Part shown: in pieces, positions 55,260 through 64,000 of the stretch
Position numbering within the stretch: position 1 is the first letter of the stretch
How the letters are laid out: each line of letters starts with the position of its first letter
Assembly: GCF_025152405.1 (NCBI RefSeq)
Contig: NZ_CP102292.1
Span: 744,001-808,000 of the forward strand
Origin: [Ruminococcus] lactaris ATCC 29176
GTDB lineage: Bacteria; Bacillota; Clostridia; Lachnospirales; Lachnospiraceae
Length of the DNA stretch: 64,000 nucleotides
Direction of reading: 5' to 3'
Notes under the pieces: model-generated
What the model was told of the DNA's origin: nothing
Database searches by the model: none
What the model saw: only the letters and a program-made list of their open reading frames with translations
Position numbers and translations under genes: made by a program

Positions 55260-56015
55260 ATGTGGATCTTCAATTCACTGATCATTGCGATTGCAATGTA
55301 TTCAAAAATTCCCATGCCACAGGCAGAGTGGAATGAAAAAAATATGAGATATGCGATGTGTTTTTTCCCGGTTGTGGGAGTGGTGATCGGAGCTGCAGAA
55401 TTTGCGGCAGGGTATGCACTTCTTCATTGGCTGCATTGTAAACCATTGCTTTTTTCGGTGGCTATGACGCTGATCCCGGTGCTGATCACGGGCGGGATCC
55501 ATCTTGACGGTTTTGCAGATACAGTGGATGCCATGAGTTCTTATGCAGAACGGGAAAGACGGCTTGAAATATTAAAAGATCCGCATACGGGAGCATTTGC
55601 CATTATTGGACTTTGCTGCTATTTCCTGGCAAATGTCGGAATATGGAGTGAAATAGGCGAGAAGAAATTACTGGTCGCCTGTTGTATTTTCGCATTTTCC
55701 AGAGCTATGAGCGGACTGGCAGTAGTCAGTTTCAAAGCTGCAAAGAACAGCGGATTGCTGCGGACATTTCAGGATGGAGCAGCAAAGCGGAGAGTCAGAG
55801 TGGTTATGATGCTGTGGGCAGTACTGACGGCTTTTATTCTGCTGAAAATTTCACCTGCAGCAGGGACTGCAGCGTTGGTGATGGGAATCGCAATCTATGT
55901 CTATTATTATTTATTCAGCAGAAAATATTTTGGTGGAACGACCGGAGATCTTGCAGGATATTTTCTGCAGCTTTGTGAGTTGGGGATGCTTGCGGGAATT
56001 ATGCTTGCAGGATAA
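55260..56015 (+). CDS. cobS: Adenosylcobinamide-GDP ribazoletransferase
   Basis: A 251-residue integral membrane enzyme with about six TM helices that joins adenosylcobinamide-GDP with alpha-ribazole. The hallmark GGIHLDGFADTVDAM lies near residue 80, followed by KDPHTGAFAIIGL. A short N-terminus (MYSKIPMPQ) is typical. It lies 11 bp after cobT. Confidence 0.95.
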   Translation: MWIFNSLIIAIAMYSKIPMPQAEWNEKNMRYAMCFFPVVGVVIGAAEFAAGYALLHWLHCKPLLFSVAMTLIPVLITGGIHLDGFADTVDAMSSYAERERRLEILKDPHTGAFAIIGLCCYFLANVGIWSEIGEKKLLVACCIFAFSRAMSGLAVVSFKAAKNSGLLRTFQDGAAKRRVRVVMMLWAVLTAFILLKISPAAGTAALVMGIAIYVYYYLFSRKYFGGTTGDLAGYFLQLCELGMLAGIMLAG

Positions 56016-56031
56016 AAGATAAGGAGAAAAA

Positions 56032-56631
56032 ATGGAACTTATATGGATCAGACATTTGCAGACACCGGGAAATGAAAAGCGACAATATATAGGAAGTACG
56101 GACGAACCATTGTCAGAGAAGACAGTAGAAGGTTTTTTGAAAAATCCTGCAGAATATTCTGAAGTGGAGCGGGTGATCTGTAGTCCGATGCTTCGCTGTA
56201 TTCAGACAGCAGAATTGATGTTTCCAGGAACGGAACGAAAGACCGAGCCGAGGTTAAGAGAGTGTGATTTCGGGCAGTTTGAAGGAAAGACGTATGAAGA
56301 ACTGAAGTCTGTACCGAAGTATATTGCATGGCTGAAATCGAATGGTACGATTCCATTTCCGGGTGGGGAAGAACAGAGCGTTTTCCGCAGAAGGAGCGTG
56401 GAAGGTGCGATTGAGCAGATCGAATGGCTGATTGAAAAAAAGGTACAGCGGGCGGCTTTTGTAGTACATGGAGGCACGATCATGGCAGTATTTGAACAAC
56501 TTGCAGAAGAAAAGAAGAATTTTTATGACTGGCAGGTGGGTAACGGTAGTGGATATCGGGTGATAATTGACGAAAAAGAGTGGAAAACCGGTAATAAAAA
56601 GCTGCGGAAGGTGGAAAAGTTATGGGATTAG
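56032..56631 (+). CDS. cobC: Histidine phosphatase-family protein, probable alpha-ribazole phosphatase
   Basis: A 199-residue protein. It has the phospho-acceptor His in WIRHLQTPGN (here RHL in place of the usual RHG), SPMLRCIQTAELMF, RECDFGQFEGKTYEEL and the second His in AAFVVHGGTIMAVF. The position between cobS and cbiB supports dephosphorylation of alpha-ribazole phosphate or of cobalamin phosphate. Sequence alone cannot separate it from other family members. It overlaps cbiB by 10 bp. Confidence 0.85.
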   Translation: MELIWIRHLQTPGNEKRQYIGSTDEPLSEKTVEGFLKNPAEYSEVERVICSPMLRCIQTAELMFPGTERKTEPRLRECDFGQFEGKTYEELKSVPKYIAWLKSNGTIPFPGGEEQSVFRRRSVEGAIEQIEWLIEKKVQRAAFVVHGGTIMAVFEQLAEEKKNFYDWQVGNGSGYRVIIDEKEWKTGNKKLRKVEKLWD

Positions 56632-57584
56632 TTTCGCTGGGTGCGTGTGTAGCGGGATTTGTACTGGATTTTATTTTTGGTGATCCTGTCTGGCTGTATC
56701 ATCCGGTACGGCTGATCGGAAAGTGGATCTCGTTTCTGGAGAAGCTGCTCCGAAGAAAGACAGGAGAAAAAAGACAGATTGCTGCAGGAGGAATCTTATG
56801 GATTCTGACGGTTGCAGTGGTATATAGTGTGACGGCAGGGATCTTGTGGATCGTACGGAAATGGGGTCCGGCAGCAGGATTCATACTGGAGACATTCTGG
56901 TGCTATCAGATTTTTGCAGCCAGATGTCTTGTCAGCGAAAGCGGAAAGGTTTATGAGCGGTTAAAAGAAAAAGATCTGCCAGGATCGAGAAAGGCAGTTT
57001 CGATGATCGTCGGAAGAGATACGGAAAATCTGAGCTTTGAAGGAGTGACGAAGGCGGCTGTAGAGACCGTTGCGGAAAATACTTCCGATGGAGTGACCGC
57101 ACCGCTTCTGTATCTGCTTCTGGGAGGTGCACCACTGGGATTTTTATATAAGGCAGTGAACACGATGGATTCGATGTTGGGGTATAAAAATGAAACGTAT
57201 CTTTATTTTGGAAGAATCCCTGCGAAAATGGATGATCTTTTCAATTATATTCCGGCAAGACTGACGGCATGGTTTATGGTACTGGCGTCTTTTCTGACCG
57301 GGCTGAATGGAAAGAATGCGTGGAAGATCTACAGAAGAGACTGCCGAAAGCATGCGAGTCCTAATTCGGCACAGTCAGAAGCGGTCTGTGCCGGGGCATT
57401 GGATGTGCAACTGGCAGGAGATGCGGTATATTTTGGCAAGATCCACAAAAAGGAATTTATCGGAGATCCACTCCGCAAGATCGAGGCGGAAGACATTCCA
57501 AGAGCAGGAAGGCTGATGTATGTGACGACGGTTCTGATGCTGCTTGTATTTGGCGGAATCAAATTACTGATCTGTTTGCTGTAG
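56622..57584 (+). CDS. cbiB: Adenosylcobinamide-phosphate synthase
   Basis: A 320-residue membrane protein joining the aminopropanol arm to adenosylcobyric acid. It starts FVLDFIFGDPVWLYHPVRLIG and has SMIVGRDTENL, ETVAENTSDGVTAPLLYLLL and HASPNSAQSEA. The overlap with the preceding gene indicates coupling. It partners the cobD product made downstream. Confidence 0.96.
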   Translation: MGLVSLGACVAGFVLDFIFGDPVWLYHPVRLIGKWISFLEKLLRRKTGEKRQIAAGGILWILTVAVVYSVTAGILWIVRKWGPAAGFILETFWCYQIFAARCLVSESGKVYERLKEKDLPGSRKAVSMIVGRDTENLSFEGVTKAAVETVAENTSDGVTAPLLYLLLGGAPLGFLYKAVNTMDSMLGYKNETYLYFGRIPAKMDDLFNYIPARLTAWFMVLASFLTGLNGKNAWKIYRRDCRKHASPNSAQSEAVCAGALDVQLAGDAVYFGKIHKKEFIGDPLRKIEAEDIPRAGRLMYVTTVLMLLVFGGIKLLICLL

Positions 57585-57812
57585 TTGGATGAATACCTGA
57601 CGAGGAACAGCGTAGAATTTCATGCCCATTCAGGCTATCGGCTTGTGGGAGAATTTTATGACTGTGGTTATAAGTTCGGAAGATGGTATAATATGGTGTG
57701 GATGGAAAAGAGGATCAATACGGATCAGAAAGTACTTCCGGTAAAATGGTTCGGGGAATACCGGGAAGAACTGGAACGGTTACTGGAGCAGCAGAGAGAA
57801 GAGCAGGAGTAA
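57585..57812 (+). pseudogene. Remnant of a GNAT (phosphinothricin-type) acetyltransferase
   Basis: A 75-residue frame (a TTG could serve as start) directly abuts the cbiB stop. NSVEFHAHSGYRLVGEFYDC followed by GYKFGRWYNMVWMEK matches the C-terminal ~50 residues of Pat/YncA-type GNAT acetyltransferases, including the acetyl-CoA-side Asn and Ser. The N-terminal ~110 residues of that fold, with the main acetyl-CoA loop, are missing and are replaced by cbiB. It then continues 28 residues in a charged helix. It is best read as a gene relic trapped in the operon, possibly still translated. Confidence 0.7.
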
Positions 57813-57815
57813 GAG

Positions 57816-58862
57816 ATGCAGTACGCACATGGCGGAGATATTTATACATATAAAAATTTACTGGATTTTTCCATTAATGTAAATCCATTAGGACCTGCAG
57901 ATGCAGTTGTTGAAGCGGCAGCCCGGTCGTTGCAGAGGATCGGAGAGTATCCCGACAGCCAGAGCAGGGAATTAAGAAATGCACTGGCAGAAAAAAAGGG
58001 ACTGGCAGCAGAACAGTTTGTGATCGGAAATGGAGCAGCAGATCTTTTATTTTCACTGGTACTGGCAGAAAAACCTCAAAAAGCAATGATCGTGATACCG
58101 GCATTTTCAGAATATGAGCAGGCTTTAAAGACGGTAGGATGTGAAATCCTGTATCATGAAGTAAAAAAAGAAAATAATTTTCGTCTGGGAACGGATCTGA
58201 CAGAAAAAATCACATCAGAACTGGATTTCTTATTTTTATGCTCTCCGTCGAATCCGGCGGGACAGGCAGTGGAAAAGGAGTTTCTTATTAAAATAGCTGA
58301 AAAGTGTGAAAAAGAGCGGGTCAGACTGGTGCTGGATGAATGTTTTGTGCAGTTCCTGACTTCAGGGGAAGAGGCATCCATGCAGTTGGAGACCGGCAGG
58401 TTCAGGTATCTGTTCGTATTGCAGGCTTTTACAAAAATCTATGCAGTTCCGGGAATCCGTCTTGGGTACGGGATCAGTTCTGATAAAGCATTGCTGGAAC
58501 GGATGGAGACGGTACGTCAGCCGTGGAGCGTATCAACTCCGGCACAGGCTGCGGGACTTTCAGCATTGAAGGAAGACCACAGAGAAGAGCAGACACGGCA
58601 ACTGGTAAAGTCAGAGCGGGAAAGAATGGAAAAAGAACTGGAAAATCTGAGAATAGAGTACATTCCGTCGGAGGCGAACTTTCTTCTTTTTAACAGTGAG
58701 ATCAACTGGTTTGAAGAGTTGAAGAAGCGGGGGATCCTGATCCGGGACTGTGCAAATTACCGGGGACTCGGGAATGGCTGGTACAGGCTGGCTGTCCGGC
58801 TGCCGGAAGAAAATGACCGGTTACTGGAATGTATGAAGCAGGTGTTGAACGAGAGGAGCTGA
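57816..58862 (+). CDS. cobD: Threonine-phosphate decarboxylase CobD
   Basis: A 348-residue class I/II aminotransferase-fold PLP enzyme that makes (R)-1-amino-2-propanol phosphate for CbiB. It begins [26 protein letters not shown], as usual for CobD. The PLP Lys lies in [18 protein letters not shown], and [11 protein letters not shown] holds the PLP-ring Asp. HisC-like aminotransferase is the alternative, but the context decides. GAGCAGGAGTAAGAG precedes the ATG. Confidence 0.94.
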   Translation: MQYAHGGDIYTYKNLLDFSINVNPLGPADAVVEAAARSLQRIGEYPDSQSRELRNALAEKKGLAAEQFVIGNGAADLLFSLVLAEKPQKAMIVIPAFSEYEQALKTVGCEILYHEVKKENNFRLGTDLTEKITSELDFLFLCSPSNPAGQAVEKEFLIKIAEKCEKERVRLVLDECFVQFLTSGEEASMQLETGRFRYLFVLQAFTKIYAVPGIRLGYGISSDKALLERMETVRQPWSVSTPAQAAGLSALKEDHREEQTRQLVKSERERMEKELENLRIEYIPSEANFLLFNSEINWFEELKKRGILIRDCANYRGLGNGWYRLAVRLPEENDRLLECMKQVLNERS

Positions 58863-58866
58863 AAAG

Positions 58867-60375
58867 ATGGCGAAATGTATTATGATCCAGGGAACAATGT
58901 CAAATGTGGGAAAAAGTGCCATAGCAGCAGGACTTTGCAGAGTATTTAAGCAGGATGGATACAAAGTTGCACCCTTCAAATCGCAGAATATGGCATTAAA
59001 TTCTTTTATTACCCAGAATGGTCTTGAGATGGGGCGGGCTCAGGTAATGCAGGCAGAAGCAGCAGGGATTGAACCGGAAGTGAGTATGAATCCGATCCTG
59101 TTAAAGCCTACCAATGATACAGGTTCGCAGGTTATCATCAACGGAAAACCAATCGGGGTGATGTCTGCAGTAGAATATTACCGTCATAAGCGGGATTATA
59201 TTCCTTATATTTTAGAGGCATATCGGGAACTGGAAAAAAAGTATGATGTGATTGTGATCGAAGGTGCAGGAAGTCCGGCAGAGATCAACCTGAAAAAGGA
59301 TGATATCGTCAATATGGGAATGGCAGAACTGGTGGATGCACCTGTACTGCTGGTGGGAGATATTGACCGGGGAGGTGTCTTTGCCCAGATTGCAGGAACC
59401 GTTATGCTGTTGGAAGAAAGGGAACGGAAGAGAATCGCAGGAACTGTGATCAATAAGTTCCGGGGAGATGTATCCATTTTAGAGCCGGGACTGAAAATGC
59501 TGGAAGACAGAACGGATATCCCGGTTCTTGGTGTTGTGCCGTATTTTTATCTGGATCTCGACGAGGAAGACAGCCTGACGGAAAGATTCCATAAAAAGGA
59601 AAAGCCGGGACTTGTGGATATTGCGGTGATCCGGTTTCCAAGGATCTCAAATTTTACGGATCTTGCACCGCTGGAGGCAATCAAAGAAGTTTCAGTCCGG
59701 TATATTTCATCTCCGGCAGATTTCGGACAGCCGGATCTGGTTATCCTTCCGGGCAGTAAAAATACGATCAGTGATCTGCTGTGGATGCGTCAGAATGGTC
59801 TGGAGGCGAAAATTCTTCGCTACAGTGGAAATGGAGGGGCGGTTTTCGGTATTTGCGGAGGCTATCAGATGCTCGGCAGGGAAATACAGGATCCGGACGG
59901 AATCGAGGAAAAAGGCACAGTACAGGGATTGGGGTTACTTCCGGTCTGCACTGTATTTGGACAGGAAAAGAGAAGAACGAGAGTAGAAGGAAAATTCCGG
60001 GATATGGGCGGTATTCTGAAAGAACTGCAAGGAATCCGGTTTAATGGATACGAAATCCATATGGGAAGATCAGAAGTGGATACAAAATCAGACAGGCTGG
60101 TTTCAATGAGGGAAGAAGGAAACGAAGAACCACAGAGATATCATGAGGATGGGGCCCAGAACGGAAATGTCTATGGCTGTTATGTACATGGTATTTTTGA
60201 TGAAAAACTGGTGTCAGAAGGAATTGTTTCTGCTATACTGAAGCAGAAAGGTTACGATACCCTGCAGATTGAGGGAAAAGACTGGAATAGCTATAAAGAA
60301 GAGCAATATGATCAACTGGCCGATATACTCAGAGAAAGTCTGGATATGAAGGCAATTTACAAAATGATGGAATAA
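58867..60375 (+). CDS. cbiP: Cobyric acid synthase
   Basis: A 502-residue glutamine-dependent enzyme amidating four carboxylates of the corrin ring. It has the N-terminal P-loop [30 protein letters not shown], the [14 protein letters not shown] stretch, and in the C-terminal half the nucleophile Cys in [12 protein letters not shown] with a catalytic His in VHGIFDE. It lies 4 bp after cobD. The GH42 gene starts 17 bp after its stop, with no terminator between. Confidence 0.97.
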   Translation: MAKCIMIQGTMSNVGKSAIAAGLCRVFKQDGYKVAPFKSQNMALNSFITQNGLEMGRAQVMQAEAAGIEPEVSMNPILLKPTNDTGSQVIINGKPIGVMSAVEYYRHKRDYIPYILEAYRELEKKYDVIVIEGAGSPAEINLKKDDIVNMGMAELVDAPVLLVGDIDRGGVFAQIAGTVMLLEERERKRIAGTVINKFRGDVSILEPGLKMLEDRTDIPVLGVVPYFYLDLDEEDSLTERFHKKEKPGLVDIAVIRFPRISNFTDLAPLEAIKEVSVRYISSPADFGQPDLVILPGSKNTISDLLWMRQNGLEAKILRYSGNGGAVFGICGGYQMLGREIQDPDGIEEKGTVQGLGLLPVCTVFGQEKRRTRVEGKFRDMGGILKELQGIRFNGYEIHMGRSEVDTKSDRLVSMREEGNEEPQRYHEDGAQNGNVYGCYVHGIFDEKLVSEGIVSAILKQKGYDTLQIEGKDWNSYKEEQYDQLADILRESLDMKAIYKMME

Positions 60376-60392
60376 CAGGAGGAGTTGCAGAT

Positions 60393-62420
60393 ATGGGAAG
60401 ACAGATTAAATATGGACATCTTTTACATGGCGGAGACTACAACCCGGAGCAGTGGCTGGACCGCCCGGATATATTGAAAAAGGACATTGAGTATTTTAAA
60501 GAGGCAAAGATCAATACGGTATCTGTAGGAATGTTCTCCTGGGCGATGCTGGAGCCGGAAGAGGGAAATTATCAGTTTGACTGGCTCGAAAAAGTGATTG
60601 ATTCACTTTACGCAGAGGGAATTTCTACAATTTTGTCCACACCGTCCGGTGCAAGACCGAAATGGCTTTCTGATAAGTACCCGGAAGTACTGCGTGTGAA
60701 TGAAAAGAGGGAGAAGAATCTGTTCGGTGGAAGACATAATCACTGTTATACCTCACCGGTATACAGAGAAAAAGTGGCAGAGATCGACCGCAGGCTGGGA
60801 GAAAAGTTCGGAAAGCATCCGGGTGTGATTCTGTGGCATATCTCCAATGAATTTGGTGGAGAATGTCATTGTCCGCTTTGTCAGGAGAAGTTCCGGGAGT
60901 GGCTGGAAAAGAAATATGGTATGATTGAGAATCTGAACAGCCGGTGGTGTACGACATTCTGGAGTCACCGGTATCAGAGCTTTTCTCAGATCGAAAGTCC
61001 TTCTTCACTGGGAGAAAATGAGCTTCACGCATTAAAGCTGGACTGGAAGAGGTTTGTGACGGAACAGACAGTCGATTTCATGAAGGCGGAAATAGCAGCT
61101 CTCAGGGAGACTGGAACGGAAATCCCGGTGACGACGAATCTGATGTATGATTATGACGGACTGGATTATAAAAAGTTCAGGGAAGATGTAGATATTATAT
61201 CCTGGGATAATTATCCGGGATGGCATAAAAAAGAAGAGTGGCTGACGGCAACAGATGCAGGAATGCAGCATGATCTGATGAGAAGTATCAGAAAAGCTCC
61301 GTTCCTGATGATGGAATCCTGCCCATCTGCAACGAACTGGAAGCCGATCAATAAGCTGAAGAAACCGGGAATGCTTCTGGCAGCGTCTCTGCAGGCAATC
61401 GCCCATGGTTCAGACAGTGTCTTGTATTTTCAACTGCGTCAGAGCCAGGGAGCATCTGAAAAGTTTCATGGTGCAGTGATCGATCATTACGGTGGAAATG
61501 ATACCCGTGTCTTCAGGGAAGTGACAGAAGTGGGAGAGGCACTTGAAAAGCTTCAGGAAGTGACAGGCAGTGTGACGTGTGCAAAGGCAGCGGTTTTATA
61601 TGACCGTGAGAATGACTGGGCATTAAAGGATGCACAGGGACCAAGAAACGAGGATATGCATTATCAGGAGTGCGTTCTGAAGCAGTACAGAGCTTTGCGG
61701 GCAGAAGGACTGGATGTGGACGTGATCTCCATGGAGCATGCACTTTCTGATTATAAGATCCTGGCAGTGCCGATGGCGTATCTGTTCAGTGAGAAATACG
61801 AAGAACGTCTCAGAGAGTATGTGGCACAGGGAGGAACTCTGGTATTGACCTACTGGTCAGGTCTTGTGGATGAGACGGATAAATGTTTCCTTGGAGGTAC
61901 ACCTTATGGACTGATGGATGTGACGGGAGTCCGCAGTACAGAGATCGATGCTTTATTTGACTGGGAATCAAACCATGGAATACCGGAGCATGGAAACCGC
62001 CTGGGATTGCAGAAAGTTTATGAGTGTAAAAATCTCTGCGAACTGTCGGAAGTTTCTGATGCAGAAGTCCTGATGCGTTATGCAGACGATTTTTATGCGG
62101 GATCACCGCTTGTGACACATAAAGCGTATGGTGAGGGACATGCCTATTATGTAGGGGCAGATATGGAGCAGGCATTTTATGACGATTTATTTAAAGGCGT
62201 AGCAGAAGAAGCCGGTGTAAAAAGTCTGGCAGAGGCTGTTCCGGAGGGTGTATCTGTCAATGTACGTCAGTCGGAAAATGCAGAGTATCTGTTTATTCAG
62301 AATTTCAGCCGCAAAGAAGTGGTTGTTCCGGTGACAGGTGAATATCAGGAGATTTATGGAACAGGCAGTGAGGTCCTTGCACCGCTTCAGACAAGGGTAC
62401 TGAAATTTGAGAGAAAGTGA
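60393..62420 (+). CDS. GH42 beta-galactosidase
   Basis: A 675-residue intracellular enzyme (no signal peptide). The TIM barrel (~1-390) begins LLHGGDYNPEQWLDRPDILK. Acid/base E153 lies in HISNEFGGE and nucleophile E308 in LMMESCPSATNW. The zinc cluster has HCPLCQ Cys residues plus an upstream Cys (NHCYTSPVYR). The trimerisation/Rossmann domain (~395-605, from AAVLYDRENDWAL) and a small C-terminal beta domain complete the usual length. It would process imported galactosides, matching the secreted GH2 and GH101 enzymes. The AGGAGGAG ribosome site is strong. It is joined to the B12 transcript. Confidence 0.95.
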   Translation: MGRQIKYGHLLHGGDYNPEQWLDRPDILKKDIEYFKEAKINTVSVGMFSWAMLEPEEGNYQFDWLEKVIDSLYAEGISTILSTPSGARPKWLSDKYPEVLRVNEKREKNLFGGRHNHCYTSPVYREKVAEIDRRLGEKFGKHPGVILWHISNEFGGECHCPLCQEKFREWLEKKYGMIENLNSRWCTTFWSHRYQSFSQIESPSSLGENELHALKLDWKRFVTEQTVDFMKAEIAALRETGTEIPVTTNLMYDYDGLDYKKFREDVDIISWDNYPGWHKKEEWLTATDAGMQHDLMRSIRKAPFLMMESCPSATNWKPINKLKKPGMLLAASLQAIAHGSDSVLYFQLRQSQGASEKFHGAVIDHYGGNDTRVFREVTEVGEALEKLQEVTGSVTCAKAAVLYDRENDWALKDAQGPRNEDMHYQECVLKQYRALRAEGLDVDVISMEHALSDYKILAVPMAYLFSEKYEERLREYVAQGGTLVLTYWSGLVDETDKCFLGGTPYGLMDVTGVRSTEIDALFDWESNHGIPEHGNRLGLQKVYECKNLCELSEVSDAEVLMRYADDFYAGSPLVTHKAYGEGHAYYVGADMEQAFYDDLFKGVAEEAGVKSLAEAVPEGVSVNVRQSENAEYLFIQNFSRKEVVVPVTGEYQEIYGTGSEVLAPLQTRVLKFERK

Positions 62421-62496
62421 TCCTGCTGGAAAAGCAGAAGGAGAATCGGAATCTGAGGGGAGAATATATACAGAGACAGATCAGGGGAGAATAAAA

Positions 62497-63228
62497 ATGA
62501 AAGAACAGCACAGTGAGTCAGAAAACAGAACAGAACTTTATGAGGATGTGCTTCTTGGGAAAAAATTATGGACAAGGCTGTATAGAAAGCTTTTCTGGAA
62601 TGGAGTAAGTAAAAAGCAGATTGTAAAAGCCATGCTGAAGTATATTCCGGAGGATTTTAAGGGGAGACTGCTGGATGTACCGGCAGGAACAGGACTTTTT
62701 ACTTACCGGAAATACTCATGGATGAGAGATGCGAGGATCATCTGTTATGACGAAGACGAGGAAATGCTTGACCTGGCAAAAAAGCGTTTTGCAAGAGACG
62801 GATTGGATCATGTTACCGTAAAGAAGGGGAATTGTGCGAAGCTGCCGTTTCGTAATGAAAGTTTTGATGCCGTACTGAGTATTGACCGGCTGAATGCGGT
62901 GGAAGATAAGAGAGAAGCCCTGTCGGAAATGACCCGCGTATTAAAGAAAAACGGAAGGCTGATCGGATGCTTCTACATCGAGGGAAGATCCGGGAAGACG
63001 GACCGTTTTGTAAAATGGTTTCTGATGAAAAAGGGGTGGTTCAAAGGACCTTTTGAAACCCAAACTTCTTTGCAGTTGAGACTGTCCCAGGATTATCAGG
63101 TGACGCATTTCCATCTGCGAGGATCGGTCGTATATTTTTGTGCAGTAAAGCGGGAAAAGCTACTTGGCGGGGAACAGAATAAAAAAAGCAGAGGTGAAAA
63201 GCAGAATGTGTACAGCAGCAACTTATAA
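62497..63228 (+). CDS. Class I SAM-dependent methyltransferase
   Basis: A 243-residue protein. I chose ATG 62497, after GGGGAG; the longer frame from 62407 starts in a charged low-complexity stretch without a ribosome site. The SAM-binding motif I is LLDVPAGTGLFTYRK, the motif II acidic residue lies in IICYDEDEEML, and PFRNESFDAVLSIDRLNAV follows, as in UbiE/COQ5-like methyltransferases. The substrate is unknown. The last ~20 residues are Lys/Gln-rich and overlap the bile salt hydrolase start. Confidence 0.88.
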   Translation: MKEQHSESENRTELYEDVLLGKKLWTRLYRKLFWNGVSKKQIVKAMLKYIPEDFKGRLLDVPAGTGLFTYRKYSWMRDARIICYDEDEEMLDLAKKRFARDGLDHVTVKKGNCAKLPFRNESFDAVLSIDRLNAVEDKREALSEMTRVLKKNGRLIGCFYIEGRSGKTDRFVKWFLMKKGWFKGPFETQTSLQLRLSQDYQVTHFHLRGSVVYFCAVKREKLLGGEQNKKSRGEKQNVYSSNL

Positions 63229-64000
63229 GACGAAGGATTTTTATTTTGGAAGAACACTCGATTATGAATTTTCTTATGGAGATGAAGTGACGGTGACTCC
63301 GAGAAATTATAAGATCCCGTTCCGGTATATGGGAGAAATGGAATCCCATTATGCCATGATAGGAATGGCTTATGTGGCAGAAGATTATCCGCTGTATTAT
63401 GATGCAGTCAATGAAAAGGGTGTCGGCATGGCGGGACTCAACTTTGTCGGAAATGCGGTCTATCAGGAGGTAGATGAGGCAGAAGACGGAAAAGAAAATG
63501 TCTGCCAGTATGAATTGATTCCATGGATACTGAGCCAGTGTGCTTCGGTCAGAGAAGTCAGAGAACTGTTAAGCCGGATGAATCTGGTCGGGACACCGTT
63601 CAGTGAACAGCTTCCGGCAGCACAACTTCACTGGATCATCGCAGATGAGAAAGAAGCTATCACGGTAGAACCGATGAAGGACGGGCTGAAAGTGCATGAA
63701 AATCCGGTGGGTGTGCTGACGAACAATCCACCTTTTGAACAGCAGATGTTTCAGTTGAATAATTACATGCATCTGTCACCGAGACAGCCGGAAAATCATT
63801 TTTCAGAGAAGCTGAATCTGACAGCATACAGCCGGGGAATGGGAGCAATGGGACTTCCGGGAGATTTGTCATCGGCATCCCGTTTTGCGAAAGTTGCATT
63901 TACAAAAATGAATGCAAAATCAGGAGATTCAGAACTGGAAAGCATCAGCCAGTTTTTCCATATTTTAGGTTCGGTGGATCAGCAGAGAGGCTGCTGTGAA
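63206..64000 (+). CDS. bsh: Bile salt hydrolase (choloylglycine hydrolase), cut at window end
   Basis: The first 265 residues of a normally ~320-residue Ntn-hydrolase that removes glycine or taurine from bile salts. After Met removal Cys2 is the nucleophile (MCTAATYKTKDFYFGRTLDY, with R16 and D19). GVGMAGLNFVGNAVYQ, VLTNNPPFEQQM (Asn of the oxyanion site) and LPGDLSSASRF (catalytic-site Arg) follow the BSH pattern and favour bile salts over penicillin V. No signal peptide, so cytoplasmic. The ATG at 63206 lies within the end of the methyltransferase gene, 23 bp before its stop. Confidence 0.94.
   Translation, partial: MCTAATYKTKDFYFGRTLDYEFSYGDEVTVTPRNYKIPFRYMGEMESHYAMIGMAYVAEDYPLYYDAVNEKGVGMAGLNFVGNAVYQEVDEAEDGKENVCQYELIPWILSQCASVREVRELLSRMNLVGTPFSEQLPAAQLHWIIADEKEAITVEPMKDGLKVHENPVGVLTNNPPFEQQMFQLNNYMHLSPRQPENHFSEKLNLTAYSRGMGAMGLPGDLSSASRFAKVAFTKMNAKSGDSELESISQFFHILGSVDQQRGCCE

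Noticed and set aside
1-64000. CRISPR array, tRNA or rRNA genes, prophage
   Set aside because: No regularly spaced short repeats, no tRNA-like cloverleaf that I can support and no phage structural genes are visible.

Overview
The window looks like a chromosome segment of a low-to-mid GC, Gram-positive gut anaerobe of the Lachnospiraceae, in the neighbourhood of [Ruminococcus]/Mediterraneibacter/Blautia. This assignment is inferred from gene content and was not tested by a database search. The evidence is strong AGGAGG-type ribosome sites, a T-box leader on pheST, QueH-type queuosine synthesis, the anaerobic (cbi) cobalamin pathway, cell-surface mucin-type glycosidases with a KTGD tail, an Rpn-type nuclease, an SPFH/ribbon-helix-helix pair and a bile salt hydrolase.

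Layout. 1-6777: two tandem YhgE/Pip membrane proteins (minus strand) divergent from a TetR regulator, followed by an SNF-type sodium symporter. 6782-9143: a 764-bp palindromic repeat element (copy 1) broken by an IS630-family insertion sequence, whose left end carries a 195-bp MITE-like insertion. 9142-10777: the ATPase and permease of an ABC importer with no binding protein beside them. 10869-18944: queH, argH, asd, leuC, leuD, an NhaC-type antiporter and thrC. 19186-30936: two very large secreted glycosidases, a GH2 beta-galactosidase and a GH101 endo-alpha-N-acetylgalactosaminidase. Together they would strip core-1 O-glycans from mucin and work on galactosides. 31002-37217: a probable 6S RNA, a YihY/BrkB membrane protein, T-box-pheS-pheT and queA.

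37237-40070: two more palindromic elements (copies 2 and 3), in opposite orientation, flank an Rpn/PD-(D/E)XK nuclease gene. 40141-50673: first cobalamin block (cbiG, cbiJ, cobO, cbiD, cbiL, cbiF, cbiH, cbiET, cbiA) ending in two unfamiliar genes, a two-TM membrane protein and a minimal 2H phosphoesterase-like protein. 50779-53858 (minus): an SPFH protein with its RHH regulator, and pckA. 54181-60375: second cobalamin block (cobT, cobS, cobC-like, cbiB, cobD, cbiP), carrying a GNAT acetyltransferase remnant. 60393-64000: GH42 beta-galactosidase, a methyltransferase and a bile salt hydrolase cut by the window end. cbiC, the cobaltochelatase, cobA and cobU are not in the window, and no cobalamin riboswitch is visible before either block.

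The most unusual content is the family of 762-764 bp elements. Each is a giant imperfect inverted repeat: two arms of about 330 bp around a central palindrome, with matching outer ends, and each arm contains a hairpin of about 65 nt. Stem pairing is kept by compensatory changes between arms and between copies, which points to selection for nucleic-acid structure and not for protein. I know of no described family that matches. A second notable observation is a pair of TGATATCA boxes one helical turn apart, lying on the -10 box of the SPFH-RHH operon.
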